Virus record (IMG/VR): IMGVR_UViG_3300025364_000003
Coordinates: 142,529-206,528 of that record
Source: a virus
Reading direction: 5' to 3' (one strand)
Length of the DNA stretch: 64,000 nucleotides
Positions within the stretch are counted from its first letter, which is position 1; every line of letters starts with the position of its first letter. Below are positions 8,428 to 17,545 of this stretch, in pieces. The notes beneath the pieces were generated by a model, which saw only the letters and a program-made list of their open reading frames with translations, was not told the DNA's origin and made no database searches. Position numbers and translations under genes: made by a program.

Positions 8428-11400
8428 ATGGCAAAAGACTTTCGAGCCAGTCAAGTACAAACAACCCAAATAATCTCTTCGGGATCTTCCGGCACAAATG
8501 CAAGAATTGTTGTCTACCCCGTGGAGAAGCAGTCGGGTGCTAGCCCAAATCAGGGCATAATCGATCCTGACAAGTTTTCAACTGGTTCTATTGGAGTAGA
8601 TACATTTATTTTTGTTTCTGGCGGCATCGGCGAGCGGAACACAATCAATAATTCTATTGCTGTATTCGGTGGTGACGTTCATATTTCTGGTAATCTTACT
8701 TCAGATCAACAAATTTTTGGCGAAGGAGAGAGCCTTTTTAGGTTGGGTGTTGTTGATTATGCTACAACTGAAAACACCTCTTCGAATCCGTTAGTTGCTG
8801 GACAAGTTGCATTTCCTGGTAATGAATTTTCCGGGTCTTCATTAACTCTTAGAGCAATCCTTGCCAATACAACTGGTTCTGGCATTGCAGCTGTAAAACT
8901 TTTTAACCTTGATTCACTAACTTTTGTTGATATTAATGGACCTTCCCAGCAAGAGCTTGCGGTAACTGGTACTACGCCAACTCTTGTTGAATCTGTCAAT
9001 CTATTGAGTGCCTCAGGATTTACGACCGGGTCGTTGGCTCTTTACGAACTTCAGCTGTTTTCAAACAGCAGTACAAACACTGCGCAAGTGGGTGGAGGTG
9101 AACTTCGTCCTTCGGGCTCATTTACCGCCAACACAATTATAACAAGCAGCGTAACCGTCATATCTGGAAATTGGATAGATGACAATAGTCGTTTGAGAAC
9201 CACTGCTTCCGTAGCTATTGATAGTGATGGAAATTTTGCCAATGAGAAAGGTTCCGATAATTATTTTTATGTTTCAGGAACTATAAATTCTTGGACTACA
9301 GCTTCGCTGTTTGGCAATCGCAGCATTTCTGTTTTTGGGGGAGATGTAAGAATCTCTGGTTCTGTAATCGGAGGTTCGGGTTCAGTAATACAAGACAATT
9401 TCCCCGGAGGGACAACTGGAAGTAATTCACCGTTCAACTTTATAGGCGGTGGTGTCAACCACACAATCACTCCGTTCTCAAACGGCCAGGAGACTAGCAC
9501 AGCTGGGACAACTGCAAGAAACTTCATTGGTGCAGGTACGGCAAATACTATCACTCAATCTAGCGATTCCGCTATTGTGGGTGGAAAAAGAAACCAAATT
9601 TCCGAAGGGGTTCTTTCGGGTGCATTTATTGGTGCCGGCAGTTCCAACAGTGTTAACGGCAATGATGCTACACAAGTAGCCGGTTTTGACAATTCAGTTG
9701 GTGGCGATAGAGCATTTGGTGGCGCCGGCGACTCAAATGTTTCAAGTGCTGACGATGGTTTTGTAGGTGCGGGCGCAAACAACGTTGTCGCACTTGGAGC
9801 TAACCGCTCAGCAATCGTAGGCGGAAGCACTAACAATATTCAAAATGGTGATACCGATTCCTTCATTGGGGCAGGTACTTTTAACACTATTGATGCAAAA
9901 AACTCGGCTATTGTAGCTGGCACAAACAACATTGTTGATTTTGATGCAAACCATTCTTTCATTGGCGCAGGTCAAAATAACCGAATTGATACTCTCGGTG
10001 CTACATTATGGGAGGCGATCCTTGTTGGCTCTGGGAACAGAATCCAAGGATTTAGCGCAAATGCTACAAATTACTCTGTTATTCTTGGCGGTCAAAGCAA
10101 TTTGATTGTCAACAGCGCTTCCCTTCTTTATGGATTTGATCTTACAAGTAGTTTTTCTGAGGGGAACACAATCCAGTTTGGTAGCCGAATTTCAGGCAAA
10201 CGCCCATATAGATTTGTAGTTTCGGCTTCCAAAGGTTCCGTTTTTCACGGTGGATTGTCAGGTTCGCTTACAACACTAACCGATGGCAGCCCTTATCTTA
10301 TTGCTGGAACCAATATTACACTCTCAACTGGTTCCAGTGGAGCCGTAACTATCAATTCTACCGGTGGTGGAGGCGGCGCCGACTCAGATTGGACTTTAAC
10401 AGGTTCAACACTCTATACAACTTCATCAATTGTAGTTGGTCAACAAACCACTACCAATCCAATTGGAGAAGATGTATTTTTCTTTGTTTCAGGCACCTTT
10501 GGATCTGGTTCTGCTGTCGATGCAGTTTCCGTATTCGGCGGCGATGTTAGGATTTCTGGTACGTTAGCAGTTGGAACTGGTTCTGTTTTCATTAAGGATG
10601 ACTCCATTTTCTTTGGTTCGGCCTCCATTAGAAATGTTGGAGGTCAACTCCAATTCTTTGATGATAATAATTTAGCTGGACAAACCTTGCAGCAGCTCGC
10701 AACTGGTAGTGGGGGAGGAGAAACATCATCTCTACAACAAGCTTATAATCTAAACAATGTTGTTACTACAAGTGTAGCAAGTGGTTCATTTACATTGTTC
10801 GCAAATGACGACACTCATTCTCCATTTGTGATTAGTGCCAGCGCACACTCCACTGGCGATCCTCCGATTATTGATATAAGAACTGGCACAGGAAGTCCAG
10901 AATTTTTCCGAGTCATCGATACGGCCAATAAAGAATTCATGACCATTGAAAAGGCTGGAAATTTTGATAGCCGTATTAATATGAGGTCAGAGGGTTCTTT
11001 TGGTATTTCATATGGCTGGCTCAACAACACAAACGCTGGAATCGGTCTTAACACAGACAATATACGGTTCCAGGTTAGCTCTGGCGATTCTTTTGAATTC
11101 GTTTCCACTGAAGGCGTCGTCGCCTTTACAATTAGTGCTGGAGGCAGCATTGCTGCATCTTCGATTGTTGCTGGAGTAAGTGTAGCTGTTTCAAGCACGC
11201 TCGGTGTTACAGATACCATTCGTGCCAGAGGCGGGCTTGCGGTTGATCCAGGCGCAAACATTAGCGAAACTACATATGGCACAGATGCTATCATGGTTGT
11301 TTCTGGAGTTGTTGGCGGCAAGGATTCTACTGCAAATTCCACTGCTTTGTTTCTTGGTGATGTTCATATTTCTGGCAACCTTACTGTAGATGGTACAGCA

Positions 11401-12819
11401 CCTGGTGGTGGCGGAAGTTCTTTCTTCTATTCAGATACGGCTAACGTTATTGAACAATCAGGCTCGCTTGAAATGTCAGGCTCTGGGCTTTTCAAGTCTG
11501 GCCTAACTGGTGCCTTAAACGTGCTTCCAGACGGTTCACCGTTTATTGTTGGGGGTGGAGATGTTTCGGTATCTTCGGCTTCCAATGGAAGAATTACAGT
11601 AAGTGCAAATCTGTCAACATCAAGCAGCCTAATCCAGCTTTCTGTTGTCGATTACACAACTACGACTGCCACATCAAGCAATCCAGCAGCTCTTGGACAA
11701 ATCATTTTTGACCCAAGTGATTATACGGGTAACATTATTCTAAAATCAGTTCTTTCAGCAGCTTCTTCATCAGTCACTGCTTCTGTCAGACTTTTCAATG
11801 TAACCTCTGGTGCTCTTGTTCACATTGGAGGAGCAGGTCAGACCGAAATTACCTCGGTTGGCACAACTCCAACAATCGTTGAATCAGTCAACTTGCGTAA
11901 TGCAACCAACTTCTCTGCCGGGGCGGCCATTTACGAATTCCAAGCATTCACCTCGGATGAGTCTCAGCTTGTTACAGTTGGTGGTGGCGAAATCAGGACC
12001 AATGGTTTGGTTGATAAGAGCATTCCTATTACTGGTAGCTTGTTGTCATTTGGTATTGCCGACTATGCTACTACCAATAGCACTTCCTCCAACCCAGAGG
12101 CCGTAGGACAGCTTGTATTTGATCCATCGGAATACACCGGCCCAATTAAACTTAGAGCGGTTCTAGCGTCAACCACAGGCTCTGTGACAGCTTCTATGCG
12201 ACTGTTTAACGTAACTTCGGGCTCGTTGGTTCATATTGGTGGTTCAGGCGTTACAGTGTTGGAAACAACAAGCGTGACACCGGAGTTAGTTGAATCTGTT
12301 AATTTGCGTGACGCCACAAACTTTTCAACAAACCAGGCCATTTATGAACTTCAGCTTTACACAACAACTGGTTCGCAATCTGCCATTGTTGGTAGTGCTG
12401 AGTTTAGAGTGACCGGCTCAGTTACTGCGCCTCCAACAAGACTTAGCCTTGGAAGCTATACTACTACAACAGCAACTTCATCAAATCCACAAGCTGTTGG
12501 TGGTGGTTACTTCGTACCTTCAGAGCATAATACCAACTTGTGTGTTTTCCGAGCTGTTCTTTCTACTACAACAGCTTCAAATACCGCATTTGCACAGCTT
12601 TATAATATAACATCAGGGGCGTTGGTTCATGTGGGCGGACCAGGAATAACAGAACTTTCTTCGTCGGCCAATTCGCCAACCAATGTTGAATCCGTGAACC
12701 TGTTTAACGCAACAAACTTTAACCCAGACACAAGCTCTGTATATGAGGTTCGTGTTTATGGAAGTGGCTCGTCGTCGCCAACAACGACGCTAGTAAATTC
12801 AGAACTGGTGTGTTCTTAA
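8428..12819 (+). CDS. Giant repeat-rich tail fibre/adhesin, 1463 aa
   Basis: ATG preceded by AAGGAA. Three repeat families are visible. (1) A box with FGGDVxISG at residues ~82, ~305, ~705 and ~978. (2) Around residues 335-570, many short copies of FIGAG-x-x-N-x-I / AIVGG-x-x-N-x-I, the pattern of a left-handed beta-roll like YadA heads. (3) A ~120-residue domain, at ~105-230 and three times in tandem at ~1071-1463, beginning VVDYTT...TSSNP and carrying LFNVTSGALVHIGG and PT(I/L)VESVNL. Likely a trimeric host-binding fibre. Its stop overlaps the next start (TAATG). Confidence 0.8.
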   Translation: MAKDFRASQVQTTQIISSGSSGTNARIVVYPVEKQSGASPNQGIIDPDKFSTGSIGVDTFIFVSGGIGERNTINNSIAVFGGDVHISGNLTSDQQIFGEGESLFRLGVVDYATTENTSSNPLVAGQVAFPGNEFSGSSLTLRAILANTTGSGIAAVKLFNLDSLTFVDINGPSQQELAVTGTTPTLVESVNLLSASGFTTGSLALYELQLFSNSSTNTAQVGGGELRPSGSFTANTIITSSVTVISGNWIDDNSRLRTTASVAIDSDGNFANEKGSDNYFYVSGTINSWTTASLFGNRSISVFGGDVRISGSVIGGSGSVIQDNFPGGTTGSNSPFNFIGGGVNHTITPFSNGQETSTAGTTARNFIGAGTANTITQSSDSAIVGGKRNQISEGVLSGAFIGAGSSNSVNGNDATQVAGFDNSVGGDRAFGGAGDSNVSSADDGFVGAGANNVVALGANRSAIVGGSTNNIQNGDTDSFIGAGTFNTIDAKNSAIVAGTNNIVDFDANHSFIGAGQNNRIDTLGATLWEAILVGSGNRIQGFSANATNYSVILGGQSNLIVNSASLLYGFDLTSSFSEGNTIQFGSRISGKRPYRFVVSASKGSVFHGGLSGSLTTLTDGSPYLIAGTNITLSTGSSGAVTINSTGGGGGADSDWTLTGSTLYTTSSIVVGQQTTTNPIGEDVFFFVSGTFGSGSAVDAVSVFGGDVRISGTLAVGTGSVFIKDDSIFFGSASIRNVGGQLQFFDDNNLAGQTLQQLATGSGGGETSSLQQAYNLNNVVTTSVASGSFTLFANDDTHSPFVISASAHSTGDPPIIDIRTGTGSPEFFRVIDTANKEFMTIEKAGNFDSRINMRSEGSFGISYGWLNNTNAGIGLNTDNIRFQVSSGDSFEFVSTEGVVAFTISAGGSIAASSIVAGVSVAVSSTLGVTDTIRARGGLAVDPGANISETTYGTDAIMVVSGVVGGKDSTANSTALFLGDVHISGNLTVDGTAPGGGGSSFFYSDTANVIEQSGSLEMSGSGLFKSGLTGALNVLPDGSPFIVGGGDVSVSSASNGRITVSANLSTSSSLIQLSVVDYTTTTATSSNPAALGQIIFDPSDYTGNIILKSVLSAASSSVTASVRLFNVTSGALVHIGGAGQTEITSVGTTPTIVESVNLRNATNFSAGAAIYEFQAFTSDESQLVTVGGGEIRTNGLVDKSIPITGSLLSFGIADYATTNSTSSNPEAVGQLVFDPSEYTGPIKLRAVLASTTGSVTASMRLFNVTSGSLVHIGGSGVTVLETTSVTPELVESVNLRDATNFSTNQAIYELQLYTTTGSQSAIVGSAEFRVTGSVTAPPTRLSLGSYTTTTATSSNPQAVGGGYFVPSEHNTNLCVFRAVLSTTTASNTAFAQLYNITSGALVHVGGPGITELSSSANSPTNVESVNLFNATNFNPDTSSVYEVRVYGSGSSSPTTTLVNSELVCS

Positions 12820-14099
12820 TGGCTGGTAATAAAATCATAGTTCCTGACATTTTTGTATCTTCAAGAACTGAAGACACAAATTCAAATGCTTATAGCACCT
12901 TTCAAGGCGCCTTTAAAGCATGTTGGGATCACCTAAAATACCTCGAAACTTTAGGAATAACTACGGAAATTGCACGAAATCATGGGACTGCTGTAAATGG
13001 TCGTGGACCAGGAACCGGCTGGTGGGACGAACCAACACGTTTTGGTAACAACGGGTGGTCATGTTTTAGATGGAATTCAAACACTAATAGAAGCTGGGAA
13101 TGGTACATGTTTATTCAAAATTGCGATACCGTTGGTCCGACTGGCCCTGGATTACCTGGCTATAGTATTCCTGGAGCTGGTAGTACTCGTGGATTTCATG
13201 TAGCAGCCGCTATTACAATTTCTGGTTCTGTTACATCTAACCCTTGGGGTGGAACCACTGGTTCTCTTGGTTCTGATGCCAAAGGCAGCCCAGTTTGGAT
13301 ATCTGGTTCAAATAATCACAAGCTTTTTGTTTTTCCTGAAGCCAATGGCGTTAGTGGTGTTTTGGGAGATGGAAGAACCAGCACCGATCGTGAAGGACTC
13401 GCTGTGGATAGCGACGCAGGTGGAAATGCCTCACATCGTAGAATAAGCTTTATTACAGATGATGATTCGTTTTTATATATCAGAAACAACGGTCAGGCTG
13501 ATTATTCGATTGGATATTTGGGACTCTACGAGGCTTTTAATCGACAAAATGCTGAAGGAGTTGAGGATACTACAACGCCAAACTTTGTTTGTTATTGGGA
13601 TTTCTCTCCGTCAGACCCATGGGAAGCGTCTAAAGACATTGGAAGTTTGACAGTTGAACCAGGCGACAATGAACAAGGGGCTTGTATTTTGCCGCACGAG
13701 CAAGATAGCCAAATGAGAGGAATACGACTTTTGACTATACCAGATAGTACAGTTGATGGTGTTCATGTTTTGAAATACGGACAAAGGCTGACCAAGCCAA
13801 CGGTTGCATTGCACGATGCAACATTTTCTCTGCGGTCCGCTGGGGTTTTTGAGGCTTCGACACTATATCAAGGAACAGTCGGTAGGTTTGATCCGACTAT
13901 GTTACAGGTTTCGAAAGGAATACCAAATTTTGCTCGTATTACAAATACAAGCATACCCAAAATGGCAATAAACCCACTTCAAAATAGTTCAAATCTTGCA
14001 ACATCTTGGATAATTCCATGGCATCCAGATGCTCCATATCTGGAGAGGCGTGATCGATTTGGTGATAGAAGAAGATACGTTATAACGAGTAGCGGTTAA
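12819..14099 (+). CDS. Fibre/baseplate-associated protein, paralogue 1 of 3
   Basis: 426 residues from the ATG at 12819, which overlaps the stop of the giant fibre gene. It shares with the next two family members an N-terminal segment FKACWDHLKYLETLGITTEIARN, then GWWD...FGNNGWSCFRWN, NRSWEWYMFIQ, and the block NPWGGTTGSLGSDAKGSPVW (split here from its neighbours). Conserved Trp and the tandem arrangement suggest structural subunits that assemble on one another or a set of alternative receptor-binding tips. No characterised family was recognised. Confidence 0.7.
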   Translation: MAGNKIIVPDIFVSSRTEDTNSNAYSTFQGAFKACWDHLKYLETLGITTEIARNHGTAVNGRGPGTGWWDEPTRFGNNGWSCFRWNSNTNRSWEWYMFIQNCDTVGPTGPGLPGYSIPGAGSTRGFHVAAAITISGSVTSNPWGGTTGSLGSDAKGSPVWISGSNNHKLFVFPEANGVSGVLGDGRTSTDREGLAVDSDAGGNASHRRISFITDDDSFLYIRNNGQADYSIGYLGLYEAFNRQNAEGVEDTTTPNFVCYWDFSPSDPWEASKDIGSLTVEPGDNEQGACILPHEQDSQMRGIRLLTIPDSTVDGVHVLKYGQRLTKPTVALHDATFSLRSAGVFEASTLYQGTVGRFDPTMLQVSKGIPNFARITNTSIPKMAINPLQNSSNLATSWIIPWHPDAPYLERRDRFGDRRRYVITSSG

Positions 14100-14100
14100 A

Positions 14101-15339
14101 ATGGCAGGAACAATTAGAGCAAAACTTGACGGATATTTCTTTGGCGAATCCGACGACAACAATGCTAAAGCTGCGTTTAAGTTTGTTTGGGACCATCTAA
14201 AGGAGCTTGAAACACTAGGCATTGTGACCGAAGTCGCTAGAAACAATGGAACTAGCGCAGGCGTAGGCGATACTGGCTGGTGGAACGATAGCAATTCATT
14301 TGGCAACGATTGCTGGGCCGTATTTCGATGGAACGCAAGTTCCAATCGTTCATGGGAATGGTACTTCTATATGCAAGCTGCTGTTAGCTATACAGCGGGA
14401 GTGGGTGCACCAGCGTTAGTTCAAGGTGGTACAAGCATTGATGGTTTAGTGATGGCTGCGGCAATTTCTGCCAATACCGCATCGGGTGTCACGTCTAACC
14501 CCTGGGGCGGAACCACTGGTTCTCTTGGTTCTGATACCAAAGGTGATCCCGTCTGGACTACAGGTTCTGTTGGCGATGGTCTTTTTGTTTTTCCTCGTTC
14601 GAATAATTTAAGTGGTTCGCACAATACAAGCAAGCAAAATTTATGGCTAGCTTCTTCTGAAGCTAGCCATATGCGGGCTCATGTTATTACTGACGAAGAT
14701 AGTTTTCTTGGCATTTTTGGCAACCCGGACGCAGAATCTGACTACTCTTCATATTCTATGAGCTTTATCGGACCATACAAGCCAAACCAAATTATATCTT
14801 CAAGCGTAACCACGCCATTAACTGTTGTACAGGCAACAGAAGATACGCTTGGCATGTTTAATCCAGGCGTAGAACATGGCGGCACAGCGGGATCTGCTGT
14901 TAATTGTGGCGGAGGTATAATTGCAGCAGATAAAATTTCAGTACGAAGTCTTAGAGTTGATTTTCCAAGACCTAATATAGGCAGTGCATTTTTACCCACT
15001 GATCAGTGGGGTTCAGAGATACAAGGACACGTTTCTGGTTCCGATGATGCGAAATGGATTCCTTTAGACCCATTTTTATTTGTTCATAATAATGAACCTG
15101 ATTATCAGGGTTACGTTGGTCAACTTAACAATCAACTAATTAAACTGGTTCGGTATGCACACCTAACACATCGCTCATCAGATGGAACTAAAATAACCTT
15201 TTCTACAAACAGAAACTGGTTTGTTGATTCCATTGGAACTGTTGCAGATAATGTTGTTCTTGTTCCTTGGACTGGCTCTGTTGATGTAGGAAAAAATCTT
15301 GGGATTCGTGATGGTGTATTTAGTGGGAGCATTGGCTAA
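14101..15339 (+). CDS. Fibre/baseplate-associated protein, paralogue 2 of 3
   Basis: 412 residues, 1 nt after the previous stop. Shares FVWDHLKELETLGIVTEVARN, GWWNDSNSFGND, RWNASSNRSWEWYFYMQ and NPWGGTTGSLGSDTKG with paralogue 1; the DNA encoding that last block is almost identical between the two genes (around 13246 and 14502), which points to recent duplication or gene conversion. C-terminal halves are much less alike, as expected if the N-terminal half attaches to the virion and the distal half contacts host or partner. Function inferred from context. Confidence 0.7.
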   Translation: MAGTIRAKLDGYFFGESDDNNAKAAFKFVWDHLKELETLGIVTEVARNNGTSAGVGDTGWWNDSNSFGNDCWAVFRWNASSNRSWEWYFYMQAAVSYTAGVGAPALVQGGTSIDGLVMAAAISANTASGVTSNPWGGTTGSLGSDTKGDPVWTTGSVGDGLFVFPRSNNLSGSHNTSKQNLWLASSEASHMRAHVITDEDSFLGIFGNPDAESDYSSYSMSFIGPYKPNQIISSSVTTPLTVVQATEDTLGMFNPGVEHGGTAGSAVNCGGGIIAADKISVRSLRVDFPRPNIGSAFLPTDQWGSEIQGHVSGSDDAKWIPLDPFLFVHNNEPDYQGYVGQLNNQLIKLVRYAHLTHRSSDGTKITFSTNRNWFVDSIGTVADNVVLVPWTGSVDVGKNLGIRDGVFSGSIG

Positions 15340-15593
15340 TGGCTGACTACGAAGGTATAGACACAACTGATTATGAAGCTGAAGTATTTCAAGCTTATTC
15401 TTCGCAACCAGTTAGCTTAAGAAAACGTGACATTTGGGTGGCCGCAGAAACAGCAAGGCAGCCAACTACTACGACAGGTGCTAACGTTGTTAGACTATTT
15501 CGTGGGATAGTCGGAGGACAATTTGTATTTAGCACAGGTAGTCCTCCGACAGGGGCAACAGACGTCGTTGTAATTACTGAGGTTATAGAATAA
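15339..15593 (+). CDS. Small unknown protein between fibre paralogues
   Basis: 84 residues; its ATG overlaps the preceding stop (TAATG). Sequence is mixed polar and beta-prone (NVVRLFRGIVGGQFVFSTGS) with no signal peptide or known motif. Tight packing between paralogues 2 and 3 implies co-translation with them; a small capping or chaperone role for the fibre proteins is possible but unproven. Confidence 0.55.
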   Translation: MADYEGIDTTDYEAEVFQAYSSQPVSLRKRDIWVAAETARQPTTTTGANVVRLFRGIVGGQFVFSTGSPPTGATDVVVITEVIE

Positions 15594-15595
15594 AC

Positions 15596-16858
15596 ATGGC
15601 CGGAACAATCAAAGGAAGGTTGCTTGTATCTTTGTCTAGTAGCGGAGCTGGCGCTGATCAGAAAAACATCGCCTTATTTTACCGCTCTGTTTATGATTTT
15701 CTTAAGGTTCAAGTTGAAACAGAAGGCTATGTTACAGAAATAGCCAATGGCGGAAGCAGCGGAAGTAATATTAGCCCAGGAGCCTTTTCTGTTTGGCGTT
15801 GGAATACCAGTTCTAACAGAAATTGGGAATGGTACATGCTTATTCAGTTTACTTCTGGAAGCACTGTACCTTCAAGTCGTTTGCCAGTTAATATTGAAGG
15901 TTTCGGTAGCACATTTAACAACATGGGTTTTGGCGCCGCTGTTGGCATAAATCACATATCTGGTAGTTATACATTCTTTAATCCATGGAATGGAACTACT
16001 GGTTCTTTTGGCTCTGACAGTAAAGGCAACCCTGTTTGGGGTACGACCGCTTCAAATCCTTTGGCAGACGTACATCTTTCTGTTATGCCGAGGAGCAATA
16101 TTAGTGGTAGTAGGATTATCAGTAACGCAGGAGCAACTACCTTTTGGGACGAACGTTCTGATTTAGCTGGATTTGCGAGTGGCTTTACGGGTCAGTACAA
16201 CAATGGACTGATGTTAAACATGTTTGCTGACGAAGACAGCATCATGGTTTTGGTAAAAGATGATGATTCAAACGATCACGGTCATATATACATTGGCCCA
16301 TATGATCCGCTACCAAGTTTGTCTGCTTCAGTTCCCGCCCCACTGATGATGTATAGGAAACTTTGGGCAGAGTCTAGTGACTTATTTGACAACAGTGACA
16401 CTATTTGGAGCAATATAAGAGCTGGAACAGCATGTACTGTTTTCCCAATGAGCAACACTCTATCAAGCTCAGAGCTTTTCCTCCCAACTTGTGGGATAAT
16501 GCCCACCTTTGCCCCCTTGTTTGGAACTATTCAGCCGAACAAGCAAGCTCAAATTGCTTTGAATACCACTTCAAGCTTTTATGAGTCAACACCAATTTTT
16601 ATTCATAGACTCGAACGTCCATTTGGAATGGTTGGTATGTTTAGAAGTCAATTGTTGCGCCTTATTTCTGGGGTGGGAGGGGATACTTTTCGGTATGCCA
16701 CTAGTAATAGTGGTTCCAGTGCGCTAAGAAGAGCATTTTTTCCCGTTGATAACATAAGTGAGGAAGCTGGCACATATTCGACACCTTGGTCGGGCTCATT
16801 GTTGCCCAACACTGGGTCAGGTGTTTTTACAACCATTTCTGGCGGATTCATATTTTAG
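15596..16858 (+). CDS. Fibre/baseplate-associated protein, paralogue 3 of 3
   Basis: 420 residues. The most divergent of the three: keeps FYRSVYDFLKVQVETEGYVTEI, FSVWRWNTSSNRNWEWYMLIQF (quoted in part) and NPWNGTTGSFGSDSKGNPVW. An IGPYDPLP segment near residue 240 aligns with IGPYKP and LGLYEAF in the others, showing homology extends to the middle of the protein. Ends 2 nt from the convergent metalloprotease gene. Structural role as for the other two members. Confidence 0.65.
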   Translation: MAGTIKGRLLVSLSSSGAGADQKNIALFYRSVYDFLKVQVETEGYVTEIANGGSSGSNISPGAFSVWRWNTSSNRNWEWYMLIQFTSGSTVPSSRLPVNIEGFGSTFNNMGFGAAVGINHISGSYTFFNPWNGTTGSFGSDSKGNPVWGTTASNPLADVHLSVMPRSNISGSRIISNAGATTFWDERSDLAGFASGFTGQYNNGLMLNMFADEDSIMVLVKDDDSNDHGHIYIGPYDPLPSLSASVPAPLMMYRKLWAESSDLFDNSDTIWSNIRAGTACTVFPMSNTLSSSELFLPTCGIMPTFAPLFGTIQPNKQAQIALNTTSSFYESTPIFIHRLERPFGMVGMFRSQLLRLISGVGGDTFRYATSNSGSSALRRAFFPVDNISEEAGTYSTPWSGSLLPNTGSGVFTTISGGFIF

Positions 16859-16859
16859 T

Positions 16860-17519
16860 TTATAAATTGAAAATAATGAACGGTTCTGGCCTGGGTCCTA
16901 GCACCATCATTCTTACATGTTCTATGTCTTCTTCAGTAATTGAACCTCTTCGTCCATTGTTGTGAGGATACATCACTGACTGAATTTCTCTATCATGATG
17001 CAGTCCAAGTGCATGACCAAATTCATGTATAGCGGTACTTAAAACCCTGTCGTCGGGTATTCCAACGTGTAGTTGAATTTTGCTTCTTGCAATTGACATT
17101 TTTATTCCAAAAAAATCATGTCGAAAATAACGATGAGCCAAACCAAAAAGTTGGTAACCACATTCATTTTGCGGTAGCGGTTCTTCATTTATCCAAATTG
17201 TATTTTCTTCCATTGTTTCCATTGGAACACTTTCTTCATACGAAAATATATTTAATTCGGTTTCTCGATTCCAGGTTGCAATGGCCTGTTGCACAACTCT
17301 TTTTCGTTTTTCTCTCATAGAATAATCAACAATGACTCGTATTGGGAAAGCTTCTTGATTCCATAAAACTGGTTGTCCGAAGTCGTTTTCAATGACATTG
17401 GCAAAATCAGCAGATGGCACATTATGATTTTCATTGCAGTGCGAAGGTGTCGTTTCGGCATGTGTCGGAACGCAACCAGATGCTAAAGCAATAAATAAAA
17501 ATGCAAAGTTTTTCAACAT
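16860..17519 (-). CDS. Matrixin-like zinc metalloprotease, lipoprotein
   Basis: 219 residues from ATG at 17519 (a TTG 36 nt upstream is less likely). The N-terminus MLKNFAFLFIALASGC is a short lipoprotein signal with the lipobox ALASGC, so the mature protein would be lipidated at Cys. The catalytic region shows HEFGHALGLHHD, the HExxHxxGxxH zinc motif, followed at the right distance by SVMYPH, the Met-turn of metzincins; ATWNRETELNIF upstream is typical of the matrixin fold. No SD is seen; ATATTTA ends 5 nt before the ATG. A secreted, membrane-anchored protease is unusual for a phage and might modify host envelope or help release or exclusion. Transferred from a bacterial host is plausible. 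Confidence 0.82.
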   Translation of the reverse strand: MLKNFAFLFIALASGCVPTHAETTPSHCNENHNVPSADFANVIENDFGQPVLWNQEAFPIRVIVDYSMREKRKRVVQQAIATWNRETELNIFSYEESVPMETMEENTIWINEEPLPQNECGYQLFGLAHRYFRHDFFGIKMSIARSKIQLHVGIPDDRVLSTAIHEFGHALGLHHDREIQSVMYPHNNGRRGSITEEDIEHVRMMVLGPRPEPFIIFNL

Positions 17520-17524
17520 GTTCT

Positions 17525-17531
17525 TAAATAT
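17525..17531 (-). promoter_or_regulatory. TATTTA element 5 nt before a start codon
   Basis: On the minus strand ATATTTA is followed by agaac and then the ATG of the metalloprotease. The same TATTTA-N5-start spacing is seen at 35547, 51599, 61461 and 63417. No Shine-Dalgarno is present. Interpreted as a -10-type promoter element giving a leaderless transcript. Confidence 0.4.
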
Positions 17532-17545
17532 ATAAAACCTACTTA

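Noticed and set aside
10815-11342. 175-codon leftward ORF inside the giant fibre gene
   Set aside because: Antisense shadow of a Ser/Thr/Gly-rich repeat gene; such genes produce long Pro/Glu/Val-rich antisense frames (also at 9267-9836 and 47406-48161).
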